From Wolbachia endosymbiont (group A) of Anomoia purmunda (GTDB lineage: Bacteria > Pseudomonadota > Alphaproteobacteria > Rickettsiales > Anaplasmataceae), in the NCBI RefSeq assembly GCF_947251545.1, contig NZ_OX366362.1, forward strand, positions 372,001 to 436,000: a stretch of 64,000 nucleotides of DNA. The letters run 5' to 3'. This document shows positions 39,568-47,873 of the stretch, one piece after another. The notes under the pieces are model-generated. The model ran no database searches, was not told where the DNA came from, and saw only the letters and a list, made by a program, of their open reading frames with translations. The first letter of the stretch is position 1, and each line of letters starts with the position of its first letter. The translations under genes and the position numbers were made by a program.

Positions 39568-40388
39568 GCTTTGTTGCATAGCAACCGAAAAAACCTGGCA
39601 GTTACTGACAAAATTCATTATAAAATAGCCATTTAACCGCTTAAGGAAAAATATGCCACAGAAAATGAAAGTCTGTAACCAAAACGAATATAACAAATTC
39701 CTTGAAAAAAGAGGAAATATTTTTCGTTACATCGATGAAGCTATCGAAAATTGGTATGAAAATAGTCCAAAAATGCAGGGTGGCAACTATATTTATAGTG
39801 ATAAAGTTGTGATTTTGGTGCATATAATCGTTAATCTTTTTAGAATTGGCTTAAGACAAACAGTCGGGTTTATAAAAGGATATTTGCAACAAATAGGAAG
39901 AGATTTGGCAGTTATCAGCTATTCACAAGCATCAAAAGAAACTTAATATTAAGATCAATGATTGCAGAGTTGATAAAAATAATATGGAAGATATCGAAAT
40001 TGCTATAGACAGTACAGGAATTAGTATATACAACAACACACAGCAAGGAAAATAGATATAAAGACAAAAATTCCACCAATAAACAATGCGGCAGAACATC
40101 CAGAAATAGATTATATGTCTGACAGGAATGCTGCTATTAGGTTAATAAAATTATACGGTGAAGATGGCATGAAAGAATGGAAAAAAGAAGTAAATTATGG
40201 CTTATGTTGAAGGGTTTTTCTCAAGATTAAAGCAAATATTTGTTTAGCCGAAGTAAATCGTGAAAAAGAATTGCTGATTAAGTGCTATTTGCTTAATCAA
40301 TTTACTGACATTGGTATAGCTAAATTCGAAATGGCTACATGAATTTATCGTAAATTACTACCGCATAAGGTGCGGTGCAACAAAGCCC
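39568..40388 (+). mobile_element. IS5-family (IS903-like) element with internal deletion
   Basis: The ends are perfect inverted repeats GGGCTTTGTTGCA (39568-39580) and TGCAACAAAGCCC (40376-40388). The 821-bp body carries transposase fragments: MPQKMKVCNQNEYNKFLEKR at 39653, a DDE-type IEIAIDSTGISIYNN segment, and the end fragment MSDRNAAIRLIKLYGEDG. The middle, including the second catalytic Asp region, is deleted, and frames are shifted, so the element is dead. I see no target-site duplication. Confidence 0.8.
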
Positions 40389-40479
40389 ACCGATTCATTC
40401 TACTGCAACGCAGAAAATTCGTACAATTGTGCATGATGTGGGGCTTCTGGCTACATTTTTCTATTAAACTCACCTTTCT

Positions 40480-41271
40480 TTATGTAACAGATTTCGTGCT
40501 GAATTTCAAATTTAATGCGCCTAGATATACAAGCATTCCTAGCAAAACCATAGGTATAGAAAGCAACTGCCCAATAGTTAAATTAAGCCACAAATAGCCA
40601 ATTTGATAGTCTGGTTCGCGAAAAAACTCAACGAAAAAACGTGCTATTCCATACCACATAACTGCAATACCAGTTAACGCACCGTGATACAGTCTTATTC
40701 TAGTCAAGAAAAACAGTGAATTTGCAACTGCAAAAAGTAGCAGTCCTTCAAAAAGTGCCTCATAAAGCTGGCTTGGATGACGCAGCAAATTATCACCACT
40801 CTCTGGAAATACCATACCCCATGGCATAGTTGTAACTCTGCCAAATAACTCTCCGTTTATAAAATTGCCCATGCGCCCTAAAAATAAACCTATGGGAACT
40901 CCGCAAGAAACTAAGTCCAGTGCATAAAATGTAGGGATATTATGTCTTTTACACGAGATTATTACTGCAAGCAAAACTCCTATAGCACCACCATGAAATG
41001 ACATCCCTCCTTCCCAGGTCTTCAATATCTCGATAGGGTTGCTTATATAAAGAACTGGATCATACATCAATACGTAGCCAAGTCTACCTCCAAGGATAAT
41101 ACCTACAATAGTGGCTGTTAATAACGAATCGTAAAAATTCTTAGTAAATATTTTTTGGTCATCTAGCTTATGTAAATACCAATATGCAAACACTATACCC
41201 AAAACGTAGGCTAAGGAATACCAATATATAGAAACAGGACCGATGCTGAAAATTACTGGATTTAAAGACAT
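40480..41271 (-). CDS. lgt: Prolipoprotein diacylglyceryl transferase
   Basis: Lgt attaches diacylglycerol to the lipobox Cys of prolipoproteins such as Pal. The 263-residue protein has about seven membrane helices, the HGGAIGV segment, and the signature GRMGNFINGELFGR near residue 135. The start (ATG 41271) lies 6 bp after the smpB stop, so both are one operon. Confidence 0.94.
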   Translation of the reverse strand: MSLNPVIFSIGPVSIYWYSLAYVLGIVFAYWYLHKLDDQKIFTKNFYDSLLTATIVGIILGGRLGYVLMYDPVLYISNPIEILKTWEGGMSFHGGAIGVLLAVIISCKRHNIPTFYALDLVSCGVPIGLFLGRMGNFINGELFGRVTTMPWGMVFPESGDNLLRHPSQLYEALFEGLLLFAVANSLFFLTRIRLYHGALTGIAVMWYGIARFFVEFFREPDYQIGYLWLNLTIGQLLSIPMVLLGMLVYLGALNLKFSTKSVT

Positions 41272-41277
41272 ATTTTG

Positions 41278-41727
41278 CTATAAATTATTCTTAGACAATC
41301 TACTTTTTTCACGATCCCACTCTCTCTGTTTTATGGTTGCTCTCTTATCGTAGAGTTTTTTTCCTTTTACAATGGCAATTTTAGTTTTTGCCAATCCTTT
41401 ATCGTTAAAATAGACCGAAAGCGGCACAACAGTTATCCCAGCAGTCTTGATTTGACCAATTAGTTTATTTATCTCCTTTTTATGCAAGAGTAATTTACGT
41501 TCCCTTTTTGGTTTATGATTTTTTCGGTTCGCAGCTTTATATTCTGCAATATGCATATTGTGCAGCCATACTTCGCTATTCTTTTCGACAACGTAGGCGT
41601 CGGAAATATTTACTTTTCTTTCTCTTAGCGATTTAACTTCACTGCTTAATAAGACCATACCCGCTTCAAATTCTTCTAAGATGAAATATTCAAACCTTGC
41701 TTTCCTATTTTCTGCAATAACTTCCAT
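41278..41727 (-). CDS. smpB: SsrA-binding protein SmpB
   Basis: SmpB carries tmRNA to stalled ribosomes for trans-translation. The OB-fold motifs are clear: [25 protein letters not shown]-type [14 protein letters not shown], and [20 protein letters not shown] with the basic C-terminal tail ([10 protein letters not shown]). At 149 residues it is normal. It is the first gene of the smpB-lgt unit. Confidence 0.95.
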   Translation of the reverse strand: MEVIAENRKARFEYFILEEFEAGMVLLSSEVKSLRERKVNISDAYVVEKNSEVWLHNMHIAEYKAANRKNHKPKRERKLLLHKKEINKLIGQIKTAGITVVPLSVYFNDKGLAKTKIAIVKGKKLYDKRATIKQREWDREKSRLSKNNL

Positions 41728-41847
41728 ATCTAAAGATATCTTTAAGCTTCAATATATTACAGAGTTTTTGACTTAATTCATAATAAAACAGTTATCCCAA
41801 TAAATATAAGGTGCCAGGCTAGTCTGATAGCAACAGGATAACAAAAA

Positions 41848-42837
41848 TCAAGTAAGTGCTTTTTTTGTCTCTCTAGGCACAAGTTCCTGCTTTACTCCTT
41901 TCATTTTAGTTTTAGGCTTTGACATTATATATTGACCAGCACCAACTATGAGCACAGATCCTGCAGCTAGCCCAATTATTGCTGGTACAGATAGGGCAGT
42001 AGCAAATGCAAGTGCAACACCAACTATCACTGCAGTTACAAAACACACAACAACACCTTTTACAATTGCATTTTTTGCAGACTGTTCTTTTTCTTTCACA
42101 ATTGCATTTTTTCCAACCTGTTTTTCTTCCTTTTTCTCTGGAAGCTGCATTACATCTTTATTTTCAGTAAGATCCTTTGGCGTTTTTTTATTCTCATTTT
42201 TTAACGTCTGTTTTTCTTCCGCTTCCTTTAAAAGCTGAACTATACCTTGATCTTTAGTAAGGTCTCTTGGCGTTTTTCCATCAACATCTTTTAATGAATG
42301 GTCTGCTCCAGCTTCTAGCAGAACTTTTACTATACCTTCGTGGCCATTTTTAGTAGCAAAATGTAAAGGAGCCCATCCTTTATCATTTTTTGCATTAACA
42401 TTTGCTTTGTTTGCAATTAGAACTGTTACTACCCCTGTTTTGTTCGCTAGAACAGCAAGATGCAAAGGAGTATATCCACCATTTTTTGCATCAACGTTGA
42501 TTCTTTCTGCTTTTGATAGAGCTCGTACTATCTCTTCGCGGTCATTTACAGCAGCACGATGTAAAGGAGTCCATCCTTTATCATCTTCTGCATTAACATT
42601 TGCTCCCTTTCCAATTAGAAAGTTTACTACATCTTTGTGGCCATTTACAGCAGCAATATATAAAGGAGTATATCCATCACTATTTTTTGCATCAACGTTG
42701 ATTCCTTCTGCTTTTGATAGAGCTTGTACTATCTTTTCGCAGTTCTTTTCAGCAGCAAAATGTAAAGGAGCCCATCCTTTATCATTTTCTGCATTAACCT
42801 TTGCTCCTTTTCCAATTAGAGTGTTTACTACAGCCAT
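41848..42837 (-). pseudogene. Ankyrin-repeat membrane protein, 5' end cut by IS4-family insertion
   Basis: About five ankyrin repeats are visible (VNAENDKGWAPLHFAAEKN; NSDGYTPLYIAAVNGHKDVV; KGWTPLHRAAVN; GGYTPLHLAVLANKTG; KGWAPLHFATKNGHEG). They are followed by a Lys/Glu-rich linker and two membrane helices near the C-terminus (GVVVCFVTAVIVGVALAFAT; PAIIGLAAGSVLIVGAG). The first codons of the native gene are missing: the frame enters the IS inverted repeat at 42837 and would continue antisense through the transposase. An ATG falls by chance at the junction, so a shortened 329-residue protein could still be made. Confidence 0.75.
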
Positions 42838-44280
42838 ACGCGTCAAGTTAAGGAAAAGTGTAAGTAAAATTGATAGAGTGAAGGAAAAGAATAAGGTATA
42901 AGTTCTCTTGGATATGTGAATGAGAGAACTTACAATGGACAGAATAGCTTGCTTATCAAAAGACCTCAATGAATTCTTTAATGAAAAAGCAGACGAAATA
43001 TCAATTGCAGTAGGTTTTATAAAAAGAAAGAGAAAACTTAATGGCTCATCATTCATAAAAGCTATGGTTTTTGGTAACATAGGAGTTGGTGATTGCAGCA
43101 TAGAAACAATGTGCCAATTGCTAAATGAAGACTCGATAGAAATTACAAAACAGGGTTTGGATTTTAGATTTACTGAAGAAGCAGTGGAATTTATGAAAAG
43201 AATGTATAATGAATCTTTAGTTTTATTTAAAAACAGCTTACAGGTTGATTGCAGAATTTTGAAGCAATTTAGAAGCATTAAGCTATTGGATAGTAGCTAT
43301 ATTAGCCTGCCCAGTAGCATGGAAGATATGTACAAAGGATATGGGAGTAGCTATAGAGATTGTGAGAGTAATACCAAATCAGGAATAAAGCTGCAGTTAG
43401 TCTTTGATTACCTGAACCAAGCGCTAGATAAGTTAAATTTAATAGAAGGAATAAGGTCGGATCAAGGTTATAGGGATTATCTGAACGGTTTATCAGCCAA
43501 TGATTTGCTAATATTTGATTTGGGCTACTTTGTGCCTAGTTCTTTTAAACAGATTGATGAAGCAGGTGCATATTTTGTTAGTCGTTATAAGTCTGATACC
43601 AATATATATGATATAGAAACAAATCAAAAAATAGAGTTGTTGGAATGTTTAGAAGGTCAATCCCTTCTAGAGATGGAAGTGCTATTAGGAAAAGAAGTAA
43701 AAATTAAAGTGAGAATTATATGTCAAAAATTAACTGAAGAACAGTCTATAATTAGAAGAAGAAGGGCTAATAAGTTAGCAAAATCACATGGATATACATC
43801 TTCTCAAAAGAATCAAAAATTGCTGGATTGGTCGATATTCATAACTAACGTTCCAGAGAGTAAAATCAGCGCTGAACAAGTATTAACAGTTTACAGGGTA
43901 AGATGGCAGATTGAATTATTATTTAAATTGTATAAGAGTCACATCAGGCTTGACGAACTTAAAGGAAAACCATACAGAGTATTATGTGAACTATACGCTA
44001 AATTGTGCGCAATTCTTATATTTCATGGAATAGTTGGTTGTATAAAACTGAAAGAGAATACAGAGCTGAGTTTAACAAAGGCATTCATTGAATTAAAAAG
44101 AAGGATTAGGGAGTTGTTTTTAGCGTTAAGCAGTAAAATTAATAATTTGAGAATTTTCCTGAAAAAACTTACCACAGACTGGTCACAATTTTCTGTGAAA
44201 GATAGATATAGAAAAACTAGAGTATCCACCTTAAGTTCATTGAATTTTCTTACCCTTTTCCTTAACTTGACGCGTATGGC
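42835..44280 (+). mobile_element. IS4-family insertion sequence, copy 1
   Basis: Inverted repeats beginning ATACGCGTCAAGTTAAGGAA (left) and TTCCTTAACTTGACGCGTAT (right) bound a 1.44-kb element. A copy with an identical transposase, in opposite orientation, lies at 58975-60415. No clear target duplication is seen; both 5' flanks happen to end TACAGCC. It interrupts the 5' end of the ankyrin gene. Confidence 0.85.
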
Positions 44281-44314
44281 CCTGACAACCGTCATCCCGC
44301 TACTTGTTAGCTGA
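42920..44314 (+). CDS. IS4-family transposase, reads out of the element
   Basis: The protein has the DDE core: LLDSSYISLPS (first Asp), DLLIFDLGYF (second), and the IS4 YREK signature YRVRWQIELLFKLYK (Y, R, E, K at correct spacing). The frame has no stop inside the element. It runs through the right inverted repeat (LFLNLTRM) and ends 11 codons into flanking DNA at 44312. The identical copy at 58871 does the same. The core is intact, so it may be active. Confidence 0.85.
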   Translation: MRELTMDRIACLSKDLNEFFNEKADEISIAVGFIKRKRKLNGSSFIKAMVFGNIGVGDCSIETMCQLLNEDSIEITKQGLDFRFTEEAVEFMKRMYNESLVLFKNSLQVDCRILKQFRSIKLLDSSYISLPSSMEDMYKGYGSSYRDCESNTKSGIKLQLVFDYLNQALDKLNLIEGIRSDQGYRDYLNGLSANDLLIFDLGYFVPSSFKQIDEAGAYFVSRYKSDTNIYDIETNQKIELLECLEGQSLLEMEVLLGKEVKIKVRIICQKLTEEQSIIRRRRANKLAKSHGYTSSQKNQKLLDWSIFITNVPESKISAEQVLTVYRVRWQIELLFKLYKSHIRLDELKGKPYRVLCELYAKLCAILIFHGIVGCIKLKENTELSLTKAFIELKRRIRELFLALSSKINNLRIFLKKLTTDWSQFSVKDRYRKTRVSTLSSLNFLTLFLNLTRMALTTVIPLLVS

Positions 44315-44345
44315 TGAGATACCGCGAATGAATCGCGGTATGACG
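44283..44345. repeat. Palindromic repeat, CCCGCTA...TAGCGGG / TACCGCG family
   Basis: A reverse-orientation copy of the family at 16451 and 16951: TCATCCCGCTACTTGTTAGC, then GATACCGCGAATGAATCGCG. Confidence 0.8.
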
Positions 44346-44378
44346 GTTCGCGGCGGTATAATGAAGCTTGAAAGCAGA

Positions 44379-45140
44379 TCACCTTTCACGACCCGTGTTT
44401 ACTTCATTCACTTTAGGAGTATTAACAGGCGTTATTGCCGGGTTCTCAAGCTTTGTTGCCTGCCTCAAACCCTCGCTTACACTTTTGTCCTTTAAAATTT
44501 CATCAAGCTGCTTACTCTTTTGTTGCTCTTCGTTATTTGACGTATCTCTTTGAGCATCTTCTTTCATGCCACGAGCATTCTCTACATCCTTTTCACCTTC
44601 ACCTAAAAGTTTTTCTAATATTTTCTTAACAAAGCGCTTCAGAAGACTCAAAAATCCTTCTTCTTTTTGATTTTCTTGTGGTTGAGGTGTGTTATCTTTT
44701 TTGTCCAGCTCAGTATTGAGCTTCTCTTTTACAGAACTTTTGCTCACTGAGGGATTAACGGTTTGTGAATCGTGCTCTGATGCTGTTTGCACAGAAGCTT
44801 CAGTAGTTTGCGTGCCTTGCCTAACTTCTTGCGGTATTACACCTAATCTACTTCTTTTACTTGTACCAAACTCTTTCCTTAACTCCTGTGTTGATCGTCT
44901 AAGTTTATCTATTTCTTCGTCGTTCTGTTTTTGTCGTTTTTCAAGTTCTTTGTTTAACTTTGCAATATTTTCCATTTTATTCTCAAGCTCCTTATTTTTC
45001 ACAGCTTTTAGAGCCTCTGTTCCTTTTGCGATATAATTAACCTTCTCTTCTAATGAGGTACCTTCTGGAAAAGCATCTGGAGAACGTTCAAAAACATCTT
45101 TAAACTTTTTTTCAACACTTTCTTTAGATGTCTGGGCCAT
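44379..45140 (-). CDS. Coiled-coil, low-complexity protein, possible effector
   Basis: I do not recognise a family. The 253-residue protein is highly charged. Residues 40-95 form a coiled coil (ELENKMENIAKLNKELEKRQ). Residues 100-155 are Ser/Thr/Gln-rich and disordered. Residues 160-185 are an amphipathic helix (GFLSLLKRFVKKILEKLLG). The tail is polar. No signal peptide is seen. This composition is common among proteins secreted by the Rickettsiales type IV system, but that is a guess. It stands alone between repeats and the HAD gene. Confidence 0.65.
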   Translation of the reverse strand: MAQTSKESVEKKFKDVFERSPDAFPEGTSLEEKVNYIAKGTEALKAVKNKELENKMENIAKLNKELEKRQKQNDEEIDKLRRSTQELRKEFGTSKRSRLGVIPQEVRQGTQTTEASVQTASEHDSQTVNPSVSKSSVKEKLNTELDKKDNTPQPQENQKEEGFLSLLKRFVKKILEKLLGEGEKDVENARGMKEDAQRDTSNNEEQQKSKQLDEILKDKSVSEGLRQATKLENPAITPVNTPKVNEVNTGRER

Positions 45141-45300
45141 ACCTGTTACCTATTAAAACATATCATATAACCAGTATATTAGCTAATTATATAAAAAATA
45201 GTTAACATAACTTGTGGTAAAGAGTAAGAGCGTCCTATTTATATCTTTTTCATTAAAATGCTATTTACTTATTAAGTTAAAATGTATAATTATATAAGAA

Positions 45301-45939
45301 ATGAAAGATAGCCCATTAGCAGTAGTATTCGATTGGGATAATACCTTAGTTGACACTCAAGATAACATTTTTAATGCTATTAAGCATACCATAAACTCAA
45401 TGGGGTATAGTAATAAAGCTGCTGATAGAAATTCCCATGAGTCGAGAAAGAGCTATATGGTCAATTTGTTTGGCGATCAGTGGAAAAAAGCAAATCAGAT
45501 ATATCAACAATACTTAGATAATGCTCTATTACAAAACATTGCTCTGAATCAAGGAGTAGAGGAAATGTTGCAGACGTTGAAAAGCCACAATGTTTATCTA
45601 GCAATAGTAAGTAATAAGAAAAATACTAATTTACGTGAAGAAGTTACCTATTTTAAACTAGATTCTTACTTTGAAAGAGTGGTTGGGTCATGCGATACTG
45701 CAGAAGATAAACCATCTGCAACCCCACTGCTATTTGCACTAGAAGAGAGTACGTTGCCTATAAATAGAGAAAATGTGTTTTTCATTGGTGATAGCATCAC
45801 AGATGTTCTGTGTGCACAAAATGCCAATTGTTTACCTATTATATACGGTCAATCAATAAGCGATTATGAAGATTTGTTATGTTTTCAACATTTTGATAAA
45901 CTTACAGATTTTATAATAAAGTATTTAGAAGATAGGTAA
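45301..45939 (+). CDS. HAD-family phosphatase, phosphoglycolate-phosphatase-like
   Basis: The 212-residue protein has all HAD motifs: DWDNTLVDT (nucleophile Asp12), VSNKKN (motif II), DKPSATPLLFAL (motif III Lys), and FIGDSITDVLCAQNANC (motif IV). The cap helices resemble the Gph/PGP group. The substrate is not certain; 2-phosphoglycolate or another small phosphate ester is likely. The stop overlaps the next ATG by one base (TAATG), so it is coupled to the RDD gene. Confidence 0.88.
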   Translation: MKDSPLAVVFDWDNTLVDTQDNIFNAIKHTINSMGYSNKAADRNSHESRKSYMVNLFGDQWKKANQIYQQYLDNALLQNIALNQGVEEMLQTLKSHNVYLAIVSNKKNTNLREEVTYFKLDSYFERVVGSCDTAEDKPSATPLLFALEESTLPINRENVFFIGDSITDVLCAQNANCLPIIYGQSISDYEDLLCFQHFDKLTDFIIKYLEDR

Positions 45940-46433
45940 TGACCACTGTTACAGAGATTGCCAGTATAACAAGACGCTTTTGCGCGTATTTAATAGATGT
46001 AGCAATTTTATTAATTCCAACTTTATTAATTATACTGCTATTAGAGGATTCTCCGTTGATCTTACATCTATCATACATGTGTGTAAATTGTAGTTACTTC
46101 ACATATTTTATATCTTCAAAGGCCCAAGCAACTCCCGGTCAACAGTTAATGAATATGTATACTATCAATTTAGATAATTCTAAAATAGACTTGAATTTAG
46201 CGTTTGACAGAAGCTCTTCCCAGTTTTTTCTTCCTTTGTTAAACAGTGTAGTAGTTGTCCTTACTGAATTTTTGCAAGATCAGGAAGTATTAGTGAATGT
46301 CTTGAGTGCATTGAAAGTAATTATAGTACTACTCACTCTCTGCTGTTATCTAGTTGCTTGTTTTTCTAAAAAGAAACAGACATACCACGACATGCTATTT
46401 AATACGGTTGTTATCAAAGGAACTATTAAATGA
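45939..46433 (+). CDS. RDD-family membrane protein
   Basis: The sequence begins ITRRFCAYLIDVAILLIPTL, the RDD motif region with Arg and the helix Asp, followed by hydrophobic helices at about 17-36, 42-58, 95-112 and 120-140. The segment QATPGQQLMNMYTINLD is also typical of the family. Some RDD proteins act in ion exchange; most are of unknown role. The start overlaps the HAD stop. Confidence 0.8.
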   Translation: MTTVTEIASITRRFCAYLIDVAILLIPTLLIILLLEDSPLILHLSYMCVNCSYFTYFISSKAQATPGQQLMNMYTINLDNSKIDLNLAFDRSSSQFFLPLLNSVVVVLTEFLQDQEVLVNVLSALKVIIVLLTLCCYLVACFSKKKQTYHDMLFNTVVIKGTIK

Positions 46434-46492
46434 GTTGCTATAACTATCGTTATCATATAAATTATGCTGATAAATTGAACTAAGGGAAGATT

Positions 46493-46969
46493 ATGAATGA
46501 AGAGATAGTAAAACATTTGAACAAATTATTGACCAATGAGCTGACTTCTGTACGCCAGTATCTTTTGCATTTTGCGATTCTCAAAAACAATGGAATTAAT
46601 AGACTTGCAGAAAAGGTAAAAAATGAGCTTAACGAAGAACTTGAACATGCAAGCAAGTTGGCAGAAAGAATTTTGTTATTTAAAGGAGTCCCAAATTTTC
46701 AGGATACAAACGAAATATCAAAGTATGATGGAAAGTTTACAAAAGACATAATACGGAAAATCTTAGAAGCTAATTTGAAATTAGAGGGAAAAGGTATTAA
46801 GGATATCAAAGAAACGATTTCTATCGCTGAGAAAGAAAAAGATTTTGTTAGTGTAATGTTATTAGAAGAGATGTTAAAAAATGAAGAAGAGCACTTCCAT
46901 TGGATTGAGAAACAGATCGATCTTATTGAACTAATGGGTGTTGAAAACTATTTAAGAACACAAATATAG
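46493..46969 (+). CDS. bfr: Bacterioferritin, ferroxidase intact, haem-ligand Met absent
   Basis: Bacterioferritin stores iron in a 24-mer. The 158-residue chain aligns without gaps to E. coli Bfr. Ferroxidase ligands are present (E16 in TNELTSV, E49, H52 in EELEHAS, E of LKLEGKG, E and H of EEMLKNEEEH). The haem-ligand Met, normally between the Glu and KHA, is Leu50 here, so the inter-subunit haem is probably not bound in the usual way. GGGAAG lies upstream of the ATG. The next gene begins one base after its stop. Confidence 0.92.
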   Translation: MNEEIVKHLNKLLTNELTSVRQYLLHFAILKNNGINRLAEKVKNELNEELEHASKLAERILLFKGVPNFQDTNEISKYDGKFTKDIIRKILEANLKLEGKGIKDIKETISIAEKEKDFVSVMLLEEMLKNEEEHFHWIEKQIDLIELMGVENYLRTQI

Positions 46970-46970
46970 A

Positions 46971-47612
46971 GTGTTAAAAAAAATAGTATTTATTTTAATT
47001 ATACCTTGCTCACTTCTTTTTTTATTAGGATTATGGCAAGTATTCAGATTGAACTGGAAGAATAATATTATCAAAAATATGAGTCTTCCAGTTGTTCATC
47101 TATTGCCCAATAACGACCTTGAAAAATTTAACTATAGGCATGTCAAGATTGGTGGGATTCTAAGTAGCATAGAACTATATGTTTTTGCAGGGCAACACGG
47201 CTATCACGTGCTGTCTCCTATGTTGCTCACCACTGGACGTTACATGTTGGTGAATAAAGGAATAGTCAGAGAAAAAAAGGAGAAAAAAGTAAAAATTGAA
47301 AAAGTAGTTGCAGATGGAACTTTATATTGCGATAGCAATAAAAGCAAAAATTGGTTTATCAAGAACGATACTGCTTCGAATACATGGTTTACCCTGAGTA
47401 CAGAGGAAATTTCCAATGAGTTAGGTATTAAGCTAGAGAAGTGTATATTGTGGCCGAACAATTTTGGCAGCAAATTAGCTATACAGCCAATGAAGCATTT
47501 GGAATATGCAATCACTTGGTTTGCACTTTCCTTAACTTGGTTGATTATGTGCGTAATTTACTATAGGCAAAACCTCAATGTATCTGTTCAGCAGGGTGGC
47601 AAAATAAGGTAG
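46971..47612 (+). CDS. surf1: SURF1 family cytochrome-oxidase assembly protein
   Basis: SURF1 helps insert haem a into cytochrome c oxidase. The 213-residue protein has the two-helix plan: an N-terminal helix (IVFILIIPCSLLFLLGLWQV) with the LGLWQVFRL motif, a periplasmic domain with FNYRHVKIGG, VLSPM and MLVNKGIV, and a C-terminal helix after HLEYAITWFALSL. It starts with GTG, two bases after the bfr stop. COX3, encoded at 54084, belongs to the complex it serves. Confidence 0.88.
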   Translation: MLKKIVFILIIPCSLLFLLGLWQVFRLNWKNNIIKNMSLPVVHLLPNNDLEKFNYRHVKIGGILSSIELYVFAGQHGYHVLSPMLLTTGRYMLVNKGIVREKKEKKVKIEKVVADGTLYCDSNKSKNWFIKNDTASNTWFTLSTEEISNELGIKLEKCILWPNNFGSKLAIQPMKHLEYAITWFALSLTWLIMCVIYYRQNLNVSVQQGGKIR

Positions 47613-47639
47613 ACGAAAAAAGACAACTATAGGAACAAA

Positions 47640-47775
47640 TGGGTGTCATGCCAGTGCGTGACACTGGCATCCAGTCCTTTTGCACAGTTCCATCAAAAAC
47701 GTTGTAAAGCGCTTTCGTGTTTACCAACTTAGTGCCCAATCTGGATCCCAGTGTCAAGCACTGGGATGACAAGAA
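47640..47775. repeat. Two palindromic repeats downstream of surf1
   Basis: A TGCCAGTG...CACTGGCA variant (47643-47673) and a TCCCAGTG...CACTGGGA copy (47743-47772) lie between surf1 and the antiporter gene. Confidence 0.8.
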
Positions 47776-47873
47776 AGGGAGCACTGGAATTTTTGTTTCA
47801 GTATTTATACATTAGCCATGCATCTGACCTCAACAAAGCTTGAAGCTTTTTGTACATAAAATTAAAGAAGTAG

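Noticed and set aside
41848..43278. 476-residue ankyrin protein with novel N-terminus
   Set aside because: The first 147 residues are antisense transposase; only 41848-42837 is ankyrin gene.
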